Positions 9,511 through 21,542 of a stretch of 60,906 nucleotides of DNA are shown piece after piece. Both the position numbers and the translations under genes were made by a program. The first letter of the stretch is position 1. Every line of letters begins with the position of its first letter. Under the pieces are notes generated by a model that was given only the letters and a program-made list of their open reading frames with translations, was not told the DNA's origin and did not search any database. The DNA is taken from positions 1-60,906 of the forward strand of contig NW_026252174.1 in NCBI RefSeq assembly GCF_025399195.1, in the 5' to 3' direction. The stretch comes from Umbelopsis ramanniana AG (taxonomy: Eukaryota > Mucoromycota > Umbelopsidomycetes > Umbelopsidales > Umbelopsidaceae).

Positions 9511-11830
9511 GTCGGACTGTGTATACTAGTGACGAGAGATCTGTTTGAAGCCGCCGAACAAATGTAGTGCTTTTTGACTGCACAAAGATTTTGCGGCGCT
9601 GGAGTTTAAAATAATCACCTACCCAGAGCAGCTAGAGCAGCTTTAATATATCTGCCTGACTTGCTACATCTTGCACCAATGACCAACCTGGACGTTATGA
9701 TTGGTCTTTCCTTCAGCGCCCCTCAATAGGTTAGCTCTGGAATATTTTTCAACGATGGAACGAAGCTCCTAGACTTTTTATTTCCTGATGGACCAGAACA
9801 GGGAACATCGAGTGTCCATTATGTTAAAGCACATGCTAAACTTTAGCTGAATAATTTATTTGATGCAAAGGCTGAACAGCTCTTTATGACTTATCTATAT
9901 GTGTCGGCTCGAAGGTTAAATTACCATGGAGAAAGGTATAGACCGTAGCTCTTGAAATGAGGAGTCGTTTATTATCTGCTATATCTGAAGTCAGACCATA
10001 GAATCAGCATGGTACACTGTTGAGCCAGTTATTAGTGTGAGCGATTACATAGTCCAGTCATAGACTGCGTAAAAAGCAATTTGGAGCATTTTTTGAAGTT
10101 TATCGTTATATCTGTGCTATAGTGATATCAATGTGTTAATGTGTAGAGAGATTGCGCAATCATGGTATTTTTAACATCAATCAAACCCCAAGTGGTCTTT
10201 GTCTTCGATTAATAGTTCTAGATCTTCCGTGCAAGCGAGGAATAGGAACATGTAATGAAGTGAAGTCCAACAGATCCACATTATAATATAAGAAACGGGA
10301 ATCTTTCCGAAGTGACCGCCAAACTAAGATATTTTTGACATGTTCAACATCGAAAAAGCTGAATCTGGTGTCCACCACTTTAATTGGAAGTCATTCCGGA
10401 TCCCCATTACTTTCAACTGTTATGTAAAAAGTATACTGGGAGAGTTATCTACTGAAAAATTGTTGCCTAAACCGCCGATCTGTAAGCATAAGAGCGATTG
10501 CGATCGCGAGCCATAGATATATATTCCAATTTTAAAACGAATAATCAGCCAAATTTAATTACTTGTATTTAGTAAGGTTTCCTGGCGATCAGACCCGTCT
10601 ATTGCGTGAAAGAAACTCATGGCAGTGCCATTGTCATGCCGTGCTACCTAAGTGATTTTCAGCTACCTCAGGTTTAACTTTTAATCCTTGCTCCAAAAAA
10701 GCTAATATCAGATTATAGAGCCCAAATCTCACTGCAAAAATGATTGCATTAATTAAAGTGATTGTAACATATCCCCTGTGGTGGTTTCCAATAAAATAAA
10801 ACAATCAAACTATTACAAATACTTTTACATTAGCCTAATCAGCATTTAGAGGGAGAAAGGTGGGTAATTTATGGAGAAAGTCGTCAAATGCTATCGACAT
10901 GATAGTGCAATTGACCAAAGGAAAGAACTCCTTATGGGTACCAGATTGTGTATCGTCATGACCACCACCTCATAGTGCCCACTTCATACCTCCAACCTGG
11001 TATTTGAGTTAATGCAAACAATATGGTACGCTCAAGTTAAAATGACACGCCGCCATAAATCTCAATGTCTACGTGCCTTGAAGATTTAAGCAAAGAAAGT
11101 AATGACTGCAAATTGTAAGTTCTTCGTTACAATTTCTCGGCTAGAGTTACCGAACAGTACATAATTGACATAAATCACTTCATTATCAGCTTGAGTTCTT
11201 TGAAGCGATGGTGACCTCCAATATCAATGACACAAGCTTACATGGTTCCCCAACTTGGTTGGACCAGAAAAAAAAAGGGTTATCGATTGGCGCGGAGACC
11301 GCGACATGTATGGTAATGACGGTAGAAGCATCAGGCTCAATTCTTCTATGACCAGAAAAGAAAGTAAATTCAACATCCGCATTTTCGAAACCCAAAGTGC
11401 TTCAGCTTAACGAACAACTTCCATATGGGTACATAGAGTCATGATACGACAGGTAGTTCATCGCATGTAATAAAAAATGCAAGTAAGAGAACAATTCCGG
11501 GAAGAAGTTTTCTACCATGAAACTTGAAATACACTCTACTGCAGACTTGGTACTACAACTTTAGCACGTTGCACCTCTCGAAAACGTGCCCTCATAACTT
11601 TAACTGTCAAAGGAAAATGGCCGACAGGGATCCCGCGTCTCTCAAAACGTTGACGTCAAATCGGACATCCAAGAGATCTCTATCGATATGAGTATCGGAG
11701 TGTGCATTGCAACCGAGCCTAAAAGCTCATTGTCTGAAACCACTGGTGTAGCGGCAATGCAAAAGAAAAAAAAAAAGTGATATCGTCATAATAACAATAA
11801 AAATCAACTGAGCGTGATTCAGATACCAAA
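9511..11830. other. 2.3-kb gene-free stretch
   Basis: No open frame longer than about 70 residues and none with a recognisable domain. No tRNA fold, tandem repeat or transposon end was noticed. It may hold a decayed element or a non-coding RNA, but nothing in the sequence supports a specific call. Confidence 0.4.
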
Positions 11831-11840
11831 TATAAAAGGG
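11831..11840 (+). promoter_or_regulatory. TATA box of the HAD phosphatase gene
   Basis: TATAAAAGGG lies 50 bp before the ATG at 11890, at the usual distance if transcription starts around 11860-11870. Confidence 0.6.
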
Positions 11841-11889
11841 AGCAAGGGTTTCGAGATCAGAAGCTACATTATCCTTATACTTTAACAAC

Positions 11890-13102
11890 ATGAATCACCC
11901 AACTTTCCAAGAACCCGAAGTCATTACACCTAACGACGCTACAAACTCTGAAGCTGGCTTTGACCAGTCCTTCCAGCAGCACATCCAAAGCCAATTGAAT
12001 ACTCCTACAACTGGTAGCTCTAGCCCTCGCAAGTTGTCTACCTCAGTTGCTAAGAGTGAGGCTCTTCTTAACGATGAAATCATCCATAACAACCTTTTGC
12101 AAACCATTCGTACCAAGAAGGGTTATATCATTGATATGGACGGCGTCATTTATCATGTACGTATTTTTGCACTTGTTTCTTGATGGGTTTCAAATTTGTG
12201 TATTCATTAGCATTAATTTTCCATTCTTTTCTATTTCCATATATAGGGTAGCAAACTTCTTCCTGGTGCCAAAGAGTTTGTCCAGTTCTTGATCGATAAC
12301 AACAAGAAATTCTTGTTCTTGACCAATAACTCTGCTCCTACTCCTCGTGAACTTCAGCAAAAGCTTGGTCGTCTCGGCATTGACGTCGATGAAGACAAGT
12401 TCTACACAGCTGCATTGGCAACCGCTGAATTTCTCAAGTCACAAATGCCCGAAGGTGGAACTGTCTACGTCATTGGCGAGCCCGGCTTGACTTATGCACT
12501 CTACGGCTGTGGATTCTTCATGAACGATGTCAACCCTGACTACGTTGTTCTCGGCGAAGGTCCTTCCTACAACTATGAGAAGCTCTGCAAAGCTGTCAAC
12601 TTGGTCAACAAGGGAGCTAAGTTGATTGCTACCAACCTTGATGTTGAAACATTGAATTCTGCTGGTGAGCATATCCCAAGTTGCGGTGCCTTCACTGCAT
12701 GCGTTGAATTGGTCACCAAGACCAAGGCTTTCTTCTGTGGCAAGCCCTCCGCATTGATTATGCGATATGCTCAAAGCGCTCTTGGCCTCAGCAGACAAGA
12801 GACGTGCATCATTGGTGATCGTATGGACACAGAGTATGTATATTTTCCATCCACTTTGGGGTTATGATAATGGCAGACCTTTAACAAACAATTTCACTTT
12901 TAGTGTTGTCGCCGGTGTTAATTCCCAGATCGACCCTGTACTCGTCCTTTCCGGTGTTACCAAAATGGAGGATCTCCGAAAGTTCCCTTACAGACCTTTT
13001 GTCATTCTCAAGGGAGTGTTTGAGATCCCAAGTGATGACAAAGAGAACCGTGTTACTGACGCCGACCTTGAAGAAGCTGGAAGACGCTTGAGTGTAATAT
13101 AG
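11890..13102 (+). CDS. HAD-superfamily IIA phosphatase, NagD/UmpH-like
   Basis: Exons 11890-12156, 12247-12833 and 12904-13102, giving 350 residues. After a Ser/Thr-rich N-terminal extension of about 75 residues comes HAD motif I, IDMDGVIYHG (nucleophile Asp82, acid Asp84; the first intron falls inside it). Motif II is LFLTNNSAPT, and motif IV is IIGDRMDTDVVAGV, split by the second intron. The GKPSALIMRYA segment marks the motif III lysine region. The cap region and the tail LVLSGVTKMEDL are of the NagD/p-nitrophenylphosphatase type (subfamily IIA). Such enzymes hydrolyse small phosphomonoesters such as nucleotide or sugar phosphates; the substrate cannot be read from sequence. The core looks closer to bacterial NagD than to fungal Pho13, which I judge only from motif wording. 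A TATA box precedes it. Confidence 0.88.
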
Positions 13103-13619
13103 ATAATGTCGATGCTGCCACCGATTTGCTGCCCCAGTTTTGCTTGCATTGAGAAATCAGTAATTGCTCATTTGTACCTTGTATATTTTCCCCCACCCTT
13201 TGCTTTCTGTATCCATTGTCTTTGTTAAAAAGAATTTTTGTGTATAAAGTGACGATGTGATGAGTGAAAGCTCAAAAATTTATACCGCTGCGCTTGTCTT
13301 TTTTGTGCGGAACGACGAAAAGGTTCCAAAGGGGAGTTGATTTATGCTAGCAAAGGACAATTGTACCATCCCGTCAAAGAGATGGTGTACACATGGAGGT
13401 TACTGACTTATTCGGAGTGATCAACCACTACTTCTGTTTCAGCATAATGTATTTTCTTTCCACGTGCCGATAATAATATCAAATAATGTACAAAACTACT
13501 GCTGGACATATCTACAACAGAGAGAAAAGTAAAAATAAAATAGAAACACAAGGACTCGCTTGTTCACTCAGTCATCTTTACATTATAATACAGGGTAATT
13601 CATTTTTGTGTGATGAAAA
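13103..13619. other. 3' spacer between converging HAD and Atg14 genes
   Basis: A/T-rich, holding the 3' untranslated ends of both genes. No further gene seen. Confidence 0.5.
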
Positions 13620-15346
13620 TCACTTTGAACCGCGAGATCCAAAAGTTGGGAGTCCAAAGGTATACGCTATGCCACTCATGTCGTTACCACGACTACCTAA
13701 TGTTTCCATCATACCTAAAACTCCGGGCACAAGATTGGAAGCCGACAAGTTGAAAGACATTAATCCGGTTTCCGTATCCTTCAGAAGATCTTCTTCATCC
13801 TCATCAGGATCGCTTTCATTGTAGGTTGGCAGCAAATCCACAATATTCCAGTTTTCATCATTATCGGCGTCCGATCTGCCATCCATTACCCCAGTGTGAT
13901 CCTCGTCATCGCTGCTCTGAAAACGACCACCTTCGGCAATGCCTATTCGGTACCGACCATCGTTTTCGTCATGGTCCTTGACGCTTGATACTTTGTAAAA
14001 ATGTTTGTCGTTTGAGGATGGATCGTCTGTCCGATCATCGGGCATGCTGGTGGGTAGAATCTGAGTTCCTTCTTGTCGATATCTGAGGGCTGTGAGACGG
14101 AGAACCTGATTGAAATCCAGGGAGAATGATTGATCTTTTACGGGTCGAAATAACGTGGTATGAGAACGCCTGATGATGTAGAAACGTAAGCTTAGTATAA
14201 AGTAGCGATCAAGTCAAACATGGCTTTTGAACGTACTCTCCGAGATGCTCTGCCCGACAACATTGCATAAGGTTTTGTAAAACATTTGTTACTTGGCTAA
14301 GGGGGACATCCACATGTTGCGTATAGCACAAGTAGGCGATATCATAACTTAACATGGCCATGCCGACGATGAATTTTCGTAGATTTCGGTCGGATAGGAA
14401 AAGAGGCATTTTGCTATGTGTCTGCTTTCCATCTTTCCATCTAGTTGTTCTCGCATGTGAATATCTACCGTTGTTGACAAGTAGGAAAGGTAACTTAACG
14501 CCGAGATACCGGGCAATAAGGGTAGTGGAGTGAATGACATGGCCAATGGCGGCATTTAGTTCAGTTTTGTCGATTTCTGTCATTTGTGAAATGGCCGTTA
14601 GTATCGCCGTTTGCCCTATACCATTGAATTGCTGTTACTTACTGGATACGTTAATAAGATGGTTTGGTATCGTAACATTGCAGATAACCAATGTTTCATC
14701 TCCCTGAAATTGGATTTCGAACAATGATACAAGTTCGTTGACTAAAACACGCCGTGTAGTGACCATGGACTTGTGCATACGAGCCCATTTCTTTTGAGCA
14801 ACGGCAAGCTCCTTTTGATGCTCTAGTTCACGATGTGCATGCTGAGCTTTGAGGTTGTTTTTCAAACTTTGTAAGGCCGCTCGTCTTCGTTCGACCTGAC
14901 TTCGTAATTGAAGAACCTTTTGTCTTACTGTGGGGGGGGCAGAAGAAGGGTTAAAAAGTGCCGTACGGTGCTTAGTATTGAACAGCTACCATAACATTTA
15001 CCAGCTCCGCATTCACGCTCTAATACCCTGCTATGCTGGGTGCTTGTCAAGACTGCGCGCTCTCGCCGACTTCGTTCAGACAGGAGTAAATGTAAATTTG
15101 TAGTGTTTTTGATTTTTAAGTAATCCTCAGCTTGCTTTATGAGTTCGTTCTTTTCGTCTACAATAGGCTTGATCTCGGCGTTAAATTCTTGCAGTCTGTG
15201 CACAAAAGTTAATGTCAGCTCCATTGATGAAAAATTCAAGCATGTTTGTTGCAAAATGCCAAGCATTATGGCAATATATACTTTTCAGAAACGCAAGAAC
15301 TGCAAAAGAATTTGCGGCTGGATGTACGGCAGTATTCGCACTCCAT
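13620..15346 (-). CDS. ATG14: Atg14/Barkor-like autophagy PI3K subunit
   Basis: Exons 15282-15346, 15002-15195, 14643-14927, 14237-14576 and 13620-14169, giving 477 residues. The N terminus has a paired-cysteine motif, MECEYC...FFCSSC, like the cysteine repeats of Atg14. It is followed by a long coiled coil (about residues 25-150, rich in Glu/Lys/Arg/Gln) and then the conserved Atg14/UVRAG block: VLVNELVSLFEI, AAIGHVIHSTTLIARYLGVKL and a YLCYTQ...NLMQCC...HLGE stretch. The last about 180 residues are acidic and disordered. Atg14 brings the Vps34-Vps15-Vps30 complex to autophagosome formation sites, with contacts through the coiled coil. The related Vps38/UVRAG is the main alternative; the N-terminal CxxC pairs favour Atg14. 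All five exons join in frame. Confidence 0.85.
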
Positions 15347-15578
15347 TAGTGGCAGTCCACTTAGCATTTAGTGTAAGATAAAGTACACTCTGAAAGCGGT
15401 GGTGAATAAAGAAATCTGGGACGGACTTTGGTAGCCAAAAGTTTCTTTAACATCTTTGTGCCAGGTGATCGTCAAGTGCTTATCATTTTTTTTTTTTTGC
15501 AGCAACTGTCAAAAAATATAAAAGACATGTTTATACACGCTGGAAATAACCAAAAGACGTAGGGTATATGCAAACTTC

Positions 15579-16190
15579 TTATGAAGGAGATGGATGGTTA
15601 TTTGGGGTTTCACTAGTTAGCTCGGTGGCCATTCGCTCAAGCGCAAGAAATCGTTGTTGAAGAGTCATGAAGGCCACTTCCTGTTGACCTTTTTCCATAT
15701 TCATTAGAAGCACTTTCTTTCGCTCTGCATCAAGTTGCTGTATCAGTTGGATCATTTCATTTTCCATCTCTTTTCGGCTTTTTGCGCTTCTTTCCATGGT
15801 GGACCGATGAACTTGTTGAAGTTGTTGATGGTCAATTTGGAGTCGTTGACGTGCCTCATCAGCTTGTGAGAAAGCTCTCGCTGATTCCTGGCGAATAGCT
15901 TCCTTCTCGCTATCAGCTTTTTGCTTCATATCCAGCATTCTTTTCGTTTCTCGTTCAGACATGTCCAGTTTGTTCAGTACTGCCTTGTAATTTGCGCGCA
16001 ACTCATTTAATTCTTTCGTGGTGTCGCTTAGTAGCTTTGCGCTTTCTTTGTACATATCCAATAGGACCACTTGATTGTCTGTCATTATCCGTAGGCGAGT
16101 ACGGGCATCATAAAGGTCTGCAGCGTCTTGATTCGCTTTGTGGCTCGCTTGCTCCTTCGACGTCGCCGAGATGTCAGCCAAAGAATCCAT
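15579..16190 (-). CDS. 203-residue coiled-coil protein, function unknown
   Basis: A single-exon frame; the ATG at 16190 is preceded directly by an in-frame TGA, which fixes the start. The protein is almost entirely predicted coiled coil, with dense Glu/Lys/Gln/Arg and Leu/Met heptads from about residue 20 to 190 and no other motif. It has no signal peptide or membrane segment. It lies 195 bp downstream of the disordered gene on the same strand, whose C terminus is also coiled coil, so a single longer transcript cannot be excluded, but a stop codon separates them. Confidence 0.65.
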   Translation of the reverse strand: MDSLADISATSKEQASHKANQDAADLYDARTRLRIMTDNQVVLLDMYKESAKLLSDTTKELNELRANYKAVLNKLDMSERETKRMLDMKQKADSEKEAIRQESARAFSQADEARQRLQIDHQQLQQVHRSTMERSAKSRKEMENEMIQLIQQLDAERKKVLLMNMEKGQQEVAFMTLQQRFLALERMATELTSETPNNHPSPS

Positions 16191-16385
16191 TCAGGAAAAA
16201 GTAAACAAGATTTCGGACTGCTGGCGCCAACAGTAATGAAGTGAATGGGAGTTGAATGGCGTACTCTATACGCAATGATGATTTTAATATGTACAAATGT
16301 GAACTACAACAAGTAGAAAACGACCTCTAATAAGCACTGCTAATTTTTCAATCCTCGAGGAGTCAGCTTGGGGATGACTGTGCAG

Positions 16386-18464
16386 TCACCCAATATGATC
16401 ACTACGAGCTTCCCATGCAGATTGTAAAAGCTGTATCTCTCGCTCATAAGCTTCCATCATTGCGTCGCGTTTGTTATCGATTTCAAGTTGAATTTTTTCC
16501 ATCGCTTCTCTCTCCTCTTCGTCAATTGAAGCCTGTTTCGTCTTATAGTCCGTCTTGAGCAATTTCAACCTAAGGCTATACTCCTCTGTCAATATGTGTG
16601 AGCTGAGTTAGAGTCTACTTTTTACCTTTTTTCATTAAGCTTTTCTGTCGTCTGCTATGCACTTACCGTCTGTAATGGCGTTTTGAGTCTTTCTAACAGG
16701 TATACGTTCATTAATAGCCTGCATGTCACTGTTACTAGGTTCACTCTGGTCCTCCCAGAGCCTCCATGCATTGGGTCGCACTACATAGATGTGCTGAGGG
16801 TCAAGGCATATTTGTTTTGGGTATATATGTCCCTTTTCCTAAAGTACGTCAAATTTAGCATTGGACATAATTCATTTGTATATGATTACGGTATGGCGAA
16901 GTAATCTTACCTTCTCCATGGGATTAATAGTAATAGGTTCAAGAACTTCTATGTCTGTTGAACGGTATAGCCATTTTGTGCATTCAGTGGTTGATTCGGT
17001 TGTGTTTTCGGGGGTATATTCCACACTAGACAGCCTTTCATTAATGAGATCATCATCAACCATGACTGGATGGTTATCGGATGTGACAATATCAATCGAC
17101 TTTGTGGGGTGGGTATGTAAGGATGTCTGTTGACGGATCGCGTTTTCAACAAGTTGTGTACTTTCCAATGTACGGTGTTCAACGTTGATTTCACTTGCAG
17201 TCGCTGAATCAAGCTGCTTGCCCTTAGGTATCCGTTCCTCAGAAACCATCGGCTGCTGCGAGTTGTACGGGTCATTTGTGGCAGGCTCTTGCGTGTTACT
17301 TGCATCGGCAGACATGGCTGTATCCGCTGGTACTTTTGTCGCCACTTGCAACTTATGGTGGTCTACCAAAACGCTTTTACATGCTGTTTTATCCGCCTTG
17401 TCCTGCTCTATATGTACAGTTGAGTTTTCGGGCTCTTGTACGTTTGCTTCGTCACTGTTCATGGCAGTGTGCAATGTCTTTTGTTTGCCATTATCATTCG
17501 TGGGCTCGCTTGAATTGACAGGCTCGGGTAGCTTGTCAACATCCATATGCGTCGCAATATCGGAAACATCATCCTCTCCATCTTCAGATATAGATCGTAC
17601 TATGTCTCTCAAGTTTTTTAACTTGTCCAAAACTTGTGTTGTCGCCTTCTCATCATCCGGGCCCGAAGGAGTCTCCGTAGTTTGCATATTATATTCATTA
17701 TCGATTGCGCTAAAAGCAACAGATTCGTGGTTTGGCTTATGGCGAACTGGAGCGACAAAACGAGGTGCCTCTTCAAGAATTTCACCTATCACGTCTTCCA
17801 TCTCCTCCACCGGTTCTATTGTATGATCGCCATAGGTGTTATGAATGACGCTATTAGGTGGCGTGCTAGCCAAATTTGCGATATCCAAAGTTATTCGGGG
17901 GGCAATCGGTGATGGATTGTTGGTGGATGTAACAAGACTGTGGTCGGTGGACGATGAAGTCACGTCATAATGATCGTCAGGGACAGCATCGTCTGTAACC
18001 ATAACTGAAGTTGCCGCGTGTCGGCTGGCAAAGTTTAGTCCGTCGGGGTTCTTGGGTGTTAGTGGTTTGTCTGTATTGGTAACTGGTCCATAACTATGAT
18101 GCACCGAGTGCTCCGAAAGCTGAGTGAAATTTACAAATGGCATAGTGCAAGGGTCGACATATGAATTGGGCGTCGGTATAGGCTGGCCCGTGAAAAGATT
18201 GAATAATTGCAAGTCGGAAATTGACGCTCGCCCATGGATCCATGATGCGATATCTACGATGCCATTTTTACCGTTCTTCGCAGCCGTGTTCTGCAAACCA
18301 TCCGACGTCGGCACTATACTGGATCCTTCTACTTGATTTAAGAGGTTCCGATAGTCCTGTTCCGTGTATCTTACAGTTGTCAAAGGTGATGGCGGTTCCA
18401 GAAGTTCAAACGGCGGAATGCTTTCACCCAGATCATTTTCAACATGACGTTTAAAAATGTGCAT
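16386..18464 (-). CDS. disordered protein with C-terminal coiled coil, unknown
   Basis: Exons 16911-18464, 16667-16838 and 16386-16585, giving 641 residues. I start at the ATG at 18464 (MHIFKRHVEND). The N-terminal region (about 1-100) includes FELLEPPSP and WIHGRASISDLQLFNLFTGQ and may be a small folded or binding segment. Residues about 100-500 are low-complexity Ser/Thr/Asp/Glu/Pro, typical of intrinsic disorder. Exons 2-3 encode a conserved-looking patch (ICLDPQHIYVVRPNAWRLWE) followed by a charged coiled coil to the end. The family is not recognised; a scaffold or cytoskeletal role is only a guess from the layout. Confidence 0.65.
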
Positions 18465-18954
18465 TGGAGCCACGGTCACGTAAGTGGTGTATGCGGAATG
18501 TTGCGGTCAATGAGGTAATGTTTAATGGAAATAAATGCTGATTTGGTGTTCGGCAGCTTGTCAAACCTGTTGTTACTCATCAATTGTAAAGACTGGCTGG
18601 CAGTCACAGAAGTCGAAAAAATCTCACCCTCCCTTCATCGGTTTGTTCTTCTTATCACATTTTAATTTTTATGTATAAAAGATGTTGGCAGAAAAAAAGG
18701 AGATATATATAAGTAGAGTCTCCACTATAATGGGGAATAAAAGCATCGAGTATATAAAATGAAACAATGAGTCGGACAGCTAGCATTCCAATGCTGTACA
18801 AGTGAAGGTCATGGTGAGAGAAAAAGGTACAACAAACAACAAAAAGGAATGCGAAAACAGATGATACAAGCAAGATGTGGCGATGGTTGATGATGGATAA
18901 ATGAATGTTTCTTTGAAGTTCTTGGTATGTCTAAATGAGGATTTTTGAGTCGCC
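18465..18954. other. spacer: promoter of disordered gene and 3' end of Skt5-like gene
   Basis: No gene seen. A/T-rich with short pyrimidine runs. Confidence 0.5.
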
Positions 18955-20611
18955 TCAAGCAAATGTTTTCGAGTTTCTCTTCATGGAATCAAATACTTTC
19001 TTTGTCCATTTACTCTCCTTTTGAATATCGCCAAAAGGAGATGGATTATTGAAGTTGGGAGAGGATTGTTGTTGCATTCGAGCGACAAGGGGGATCGTCG
19101 GCAGAGGCTTTCCTTCTATTTTCTTCATGGCTCTTTCCTCGCCATGTTTCGCAGCCAATGCGTACCACATTAATGCTTCTTCGGCGTTCTTGGTGATACC
19201 GATGCCAACTTCAGTAAAGTAACCCATGGCATATTCAGCCTTAGGTAATCCAGCTTGGGCAGCCCGATGAGCCCACACGTAAGCTTGTTCATCCGATTGA
19301 GGCAAAAGGTTGGGAGATCCTACAAGATACCACGCTGTTAAAGCAAAGCAAGCCTCACGATGACCTTGTTCGGCGGCAATGGTATAATAGTGGATGGAAA
19401 GGGCTGGGTCACACTGACAGCCCAGTTTACCATACTCGTAGCATTCCCCTAACCGAAATGCCGAAGGTGCATAACCAAACTCTGCGGCTTGAGCGTACAG
19501 AGTAACGGCATAGCTGAAGTCAACAAACACTACATTGTTGACTCCACGTTCATGTAATAACGCAAGTTCATGTAGTGCGTGTGGGTATTCTGCCGTTGCT
19601 GATTCGCCGGCTCGCTTGAGCCACTTGACTCCATCCCGTGGGTTACGACTGATACGAAGTTCACCATTCAGTTGTGCCACGCCCAACCGATACATAGCCC
19701 CTGGGTGGCTTAACGTGGAAGCTCGTCTGTGGGAGTTTCGACTGATTAGCAAAAAAGGGGGATTTCTGTAGTAAACTGCGAAAGCATGGTTTGTGCGCGT
19801 TACCTATAAAATTGTACAGCTTTTCCAGAGTCTCTTTTGCAACCCAGACCGTCTTCATAACACTTTGCAGCTCTGTGATATATTAGAAAACGGGGGTCAG
19901 TTAGATCGAATGAAACAACGTGGTTAAGGAGAGCGGCTTCTCAAGCTCGGCAAAAACTTTGGGCCGCTCTTTGTTATAGATTATTTTTGGGGGGGGGGAG
20001 AGGCGCGGGGTTTCAAAGAAATCTGAAAATAGTTACCGATATGATGCGTCGGCATGATGGTGCTTAGTGGCCTGAACAAACAACGGGAACGCCTTGTCGA
20101 ATTCGTTTTTGCCCTTCTTGTTCAGAAGTCCAGAGGCATACATATTACCAAGATAATACTGCGCTTCGGAATGGCCACGTAGCGAGAGCTGCCGAAGTAA
20201 CCGCTCAGCTTCATGCAAATATTCCCATCGCTGCGGTTCATCCACCGCCATAGCTTTAGCAGCCTCGACAATAAAGTTTGCAAAGTCGAATTGGATGCTG
20301 GGATTGTTGGTCCTCTTTGCATTATCTCTATACATGTTGATAGTTTGTGCATGCGACAATAATGAAGCTCGGTCACCTGGCTTCAAATGGGACTGGTCGA
20401 GCAATTGTGAACGTGGTTGAGGACCATCTGTGGCCAAGGTTAATACCGAGGGCGACGAATACACGTTCGGTGGCGTTGCAGGGGAAGACACGGTAGAAGA
20501 GGTCACAGTGCTATTAGAAGACATGGTATAAGAAGCTTCAGAATAGATCGAGCCTCGATGCTCTACAGAAGATGAAGCCGTAGACATTTGACGTTGCGGC
20601 TGTTCCTCCAT
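18955..20611 (-). CDS. SEL1-repeat chitin-synthase regulator, Skt5/Chs4 family
   Basis: Exons 20037-20611, 19804-19872 and 18955-19726, giving 471 residues. A Ser/Thr-rich disordered N terminus (about 1-95) is followed by a run of about seven SEL1 repeats to residue about 410. Typical segments are RGHSEAQYYLGNMY, CYEDGLGCKRD, LSHPGAMYRLGVAQLNGEL, HELALLHERGV, GYAPSAFRLGECYEYGKLGC, ACFALTAWYLVGS and AEYAMGYFTEVGIG. This order and wording match Skt5/Chs4 proteins, which activate and localise class IV chitin synthase at the plasma membrane. Yeast Skt5 ends in a prenylation box; this protein ends KTFA, with no CaaX motif, so membrane attachment must differ or another paralogue fills that role. 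A candidate TATA box lies about 185 bp upstream. Confidence 0.9.
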
Positions 20612-21542
20612 GGTGCGTGTATTTTTGTACAGAAGATATTAATGTAGAGAAGATATAGTAGCGCCTCTAGTAGTTGGATATAACTGCAATTGAAAAAAGA
20701 AAAGAGAGAAAGAGAGAGAGAGAGAGACCTGAAGAAGAAGAAAAAAAAATCTCTCGAGGTGGGGTTATAAAGTGGCAGCTGAGATGAAGCGACGTTTTAT
20801 ATAGCCAAGGGTTTTGCGGGATATTTTCAGCATACCACAGCACGACCAGCGAGCGTAGCGTGGTTAATAGCGTACTTCCAATTTGCACTTGGCTGAAGTA
20901 AAATTGAAGGTGGAGACGGGGGAGACATCATTGAAGAAAGAATGACGACTTGCGTAACATTTGGGTATTGTAAAAATAAAATTATGCTTTATTCAGAGCC
21001 TAAGCCTAACCACAAAGCTGTCCGTCTAGAGGCAGCGAAACGCCAGCGCGCACTTTCAACCCGCCAAATCGACGTAGGCTTAACCTTTTCCCTTTAGATA
21101 CCATGACATGACATGACTTGCCTTACCTTTTTCTCCTTGCTTTGGATAGAGTCTTTCTTAAAAAGAAATAAAAACATGAGATGCATCGGTGGATAAGATT
21201 TCGCATATTATCTCACTGTTATAATGTTTGAGTTACAGGCAAGGGCTGAAAGAGATCGCTCGCACCCTTTTTTTCAACTCCTCCACTATAGATTTTGAAA
21301 TGATCAATATACCAATTTGGGAGACCGATGGCTAACGGGCCCTACTCGTTACTCTTGTGAGATATTTACGCAAGTATTCTTTCTTAACTTTTTTTTTTTC
21401 TGGTTGCGACTGCCCAAACTCAAAACATCAAGTAAACAAAGTGCATGATGTAAAATTACAAAATAGTCGGTTCTATTGTTCCAGCCTAGTATACAAAGAG
21501 TACTTTGCCTATGCTTGTTCAAATATAGTAAATAAGATCGAT
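20612..21542. other. spacer with GA microsatellite and Skt5 promoter
   Basis: Holds the upstream region of the Skt5-like gene, including a (GA)n run at about 20701-20727 and a TATA-like site at 20795-20804, and the 3' flank of the acidic membrane-protein gene. No gene seen. Confidence 0.5.
20795..20804 (-). promoter_or_regulatory. candidate TATA box for Skt5-like gene
   Basis: Read on the minus strand the site is CTATATAAAA, about 185 bp before the ATG at 20611. The (GA)n/(CT)n run lies between it and the ATG, in what would be the 5' leader. Confidence 0.4.

Noticed and set aside
10181-10378. 65-codon minus-strand frame
   Set aside because: No domain, no neighbouring exons, and length expected by chance.
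11186-11395. 69-codon minus-strand frame
   Set aside because: No domain or splice partners; starts and ends without supporting context.
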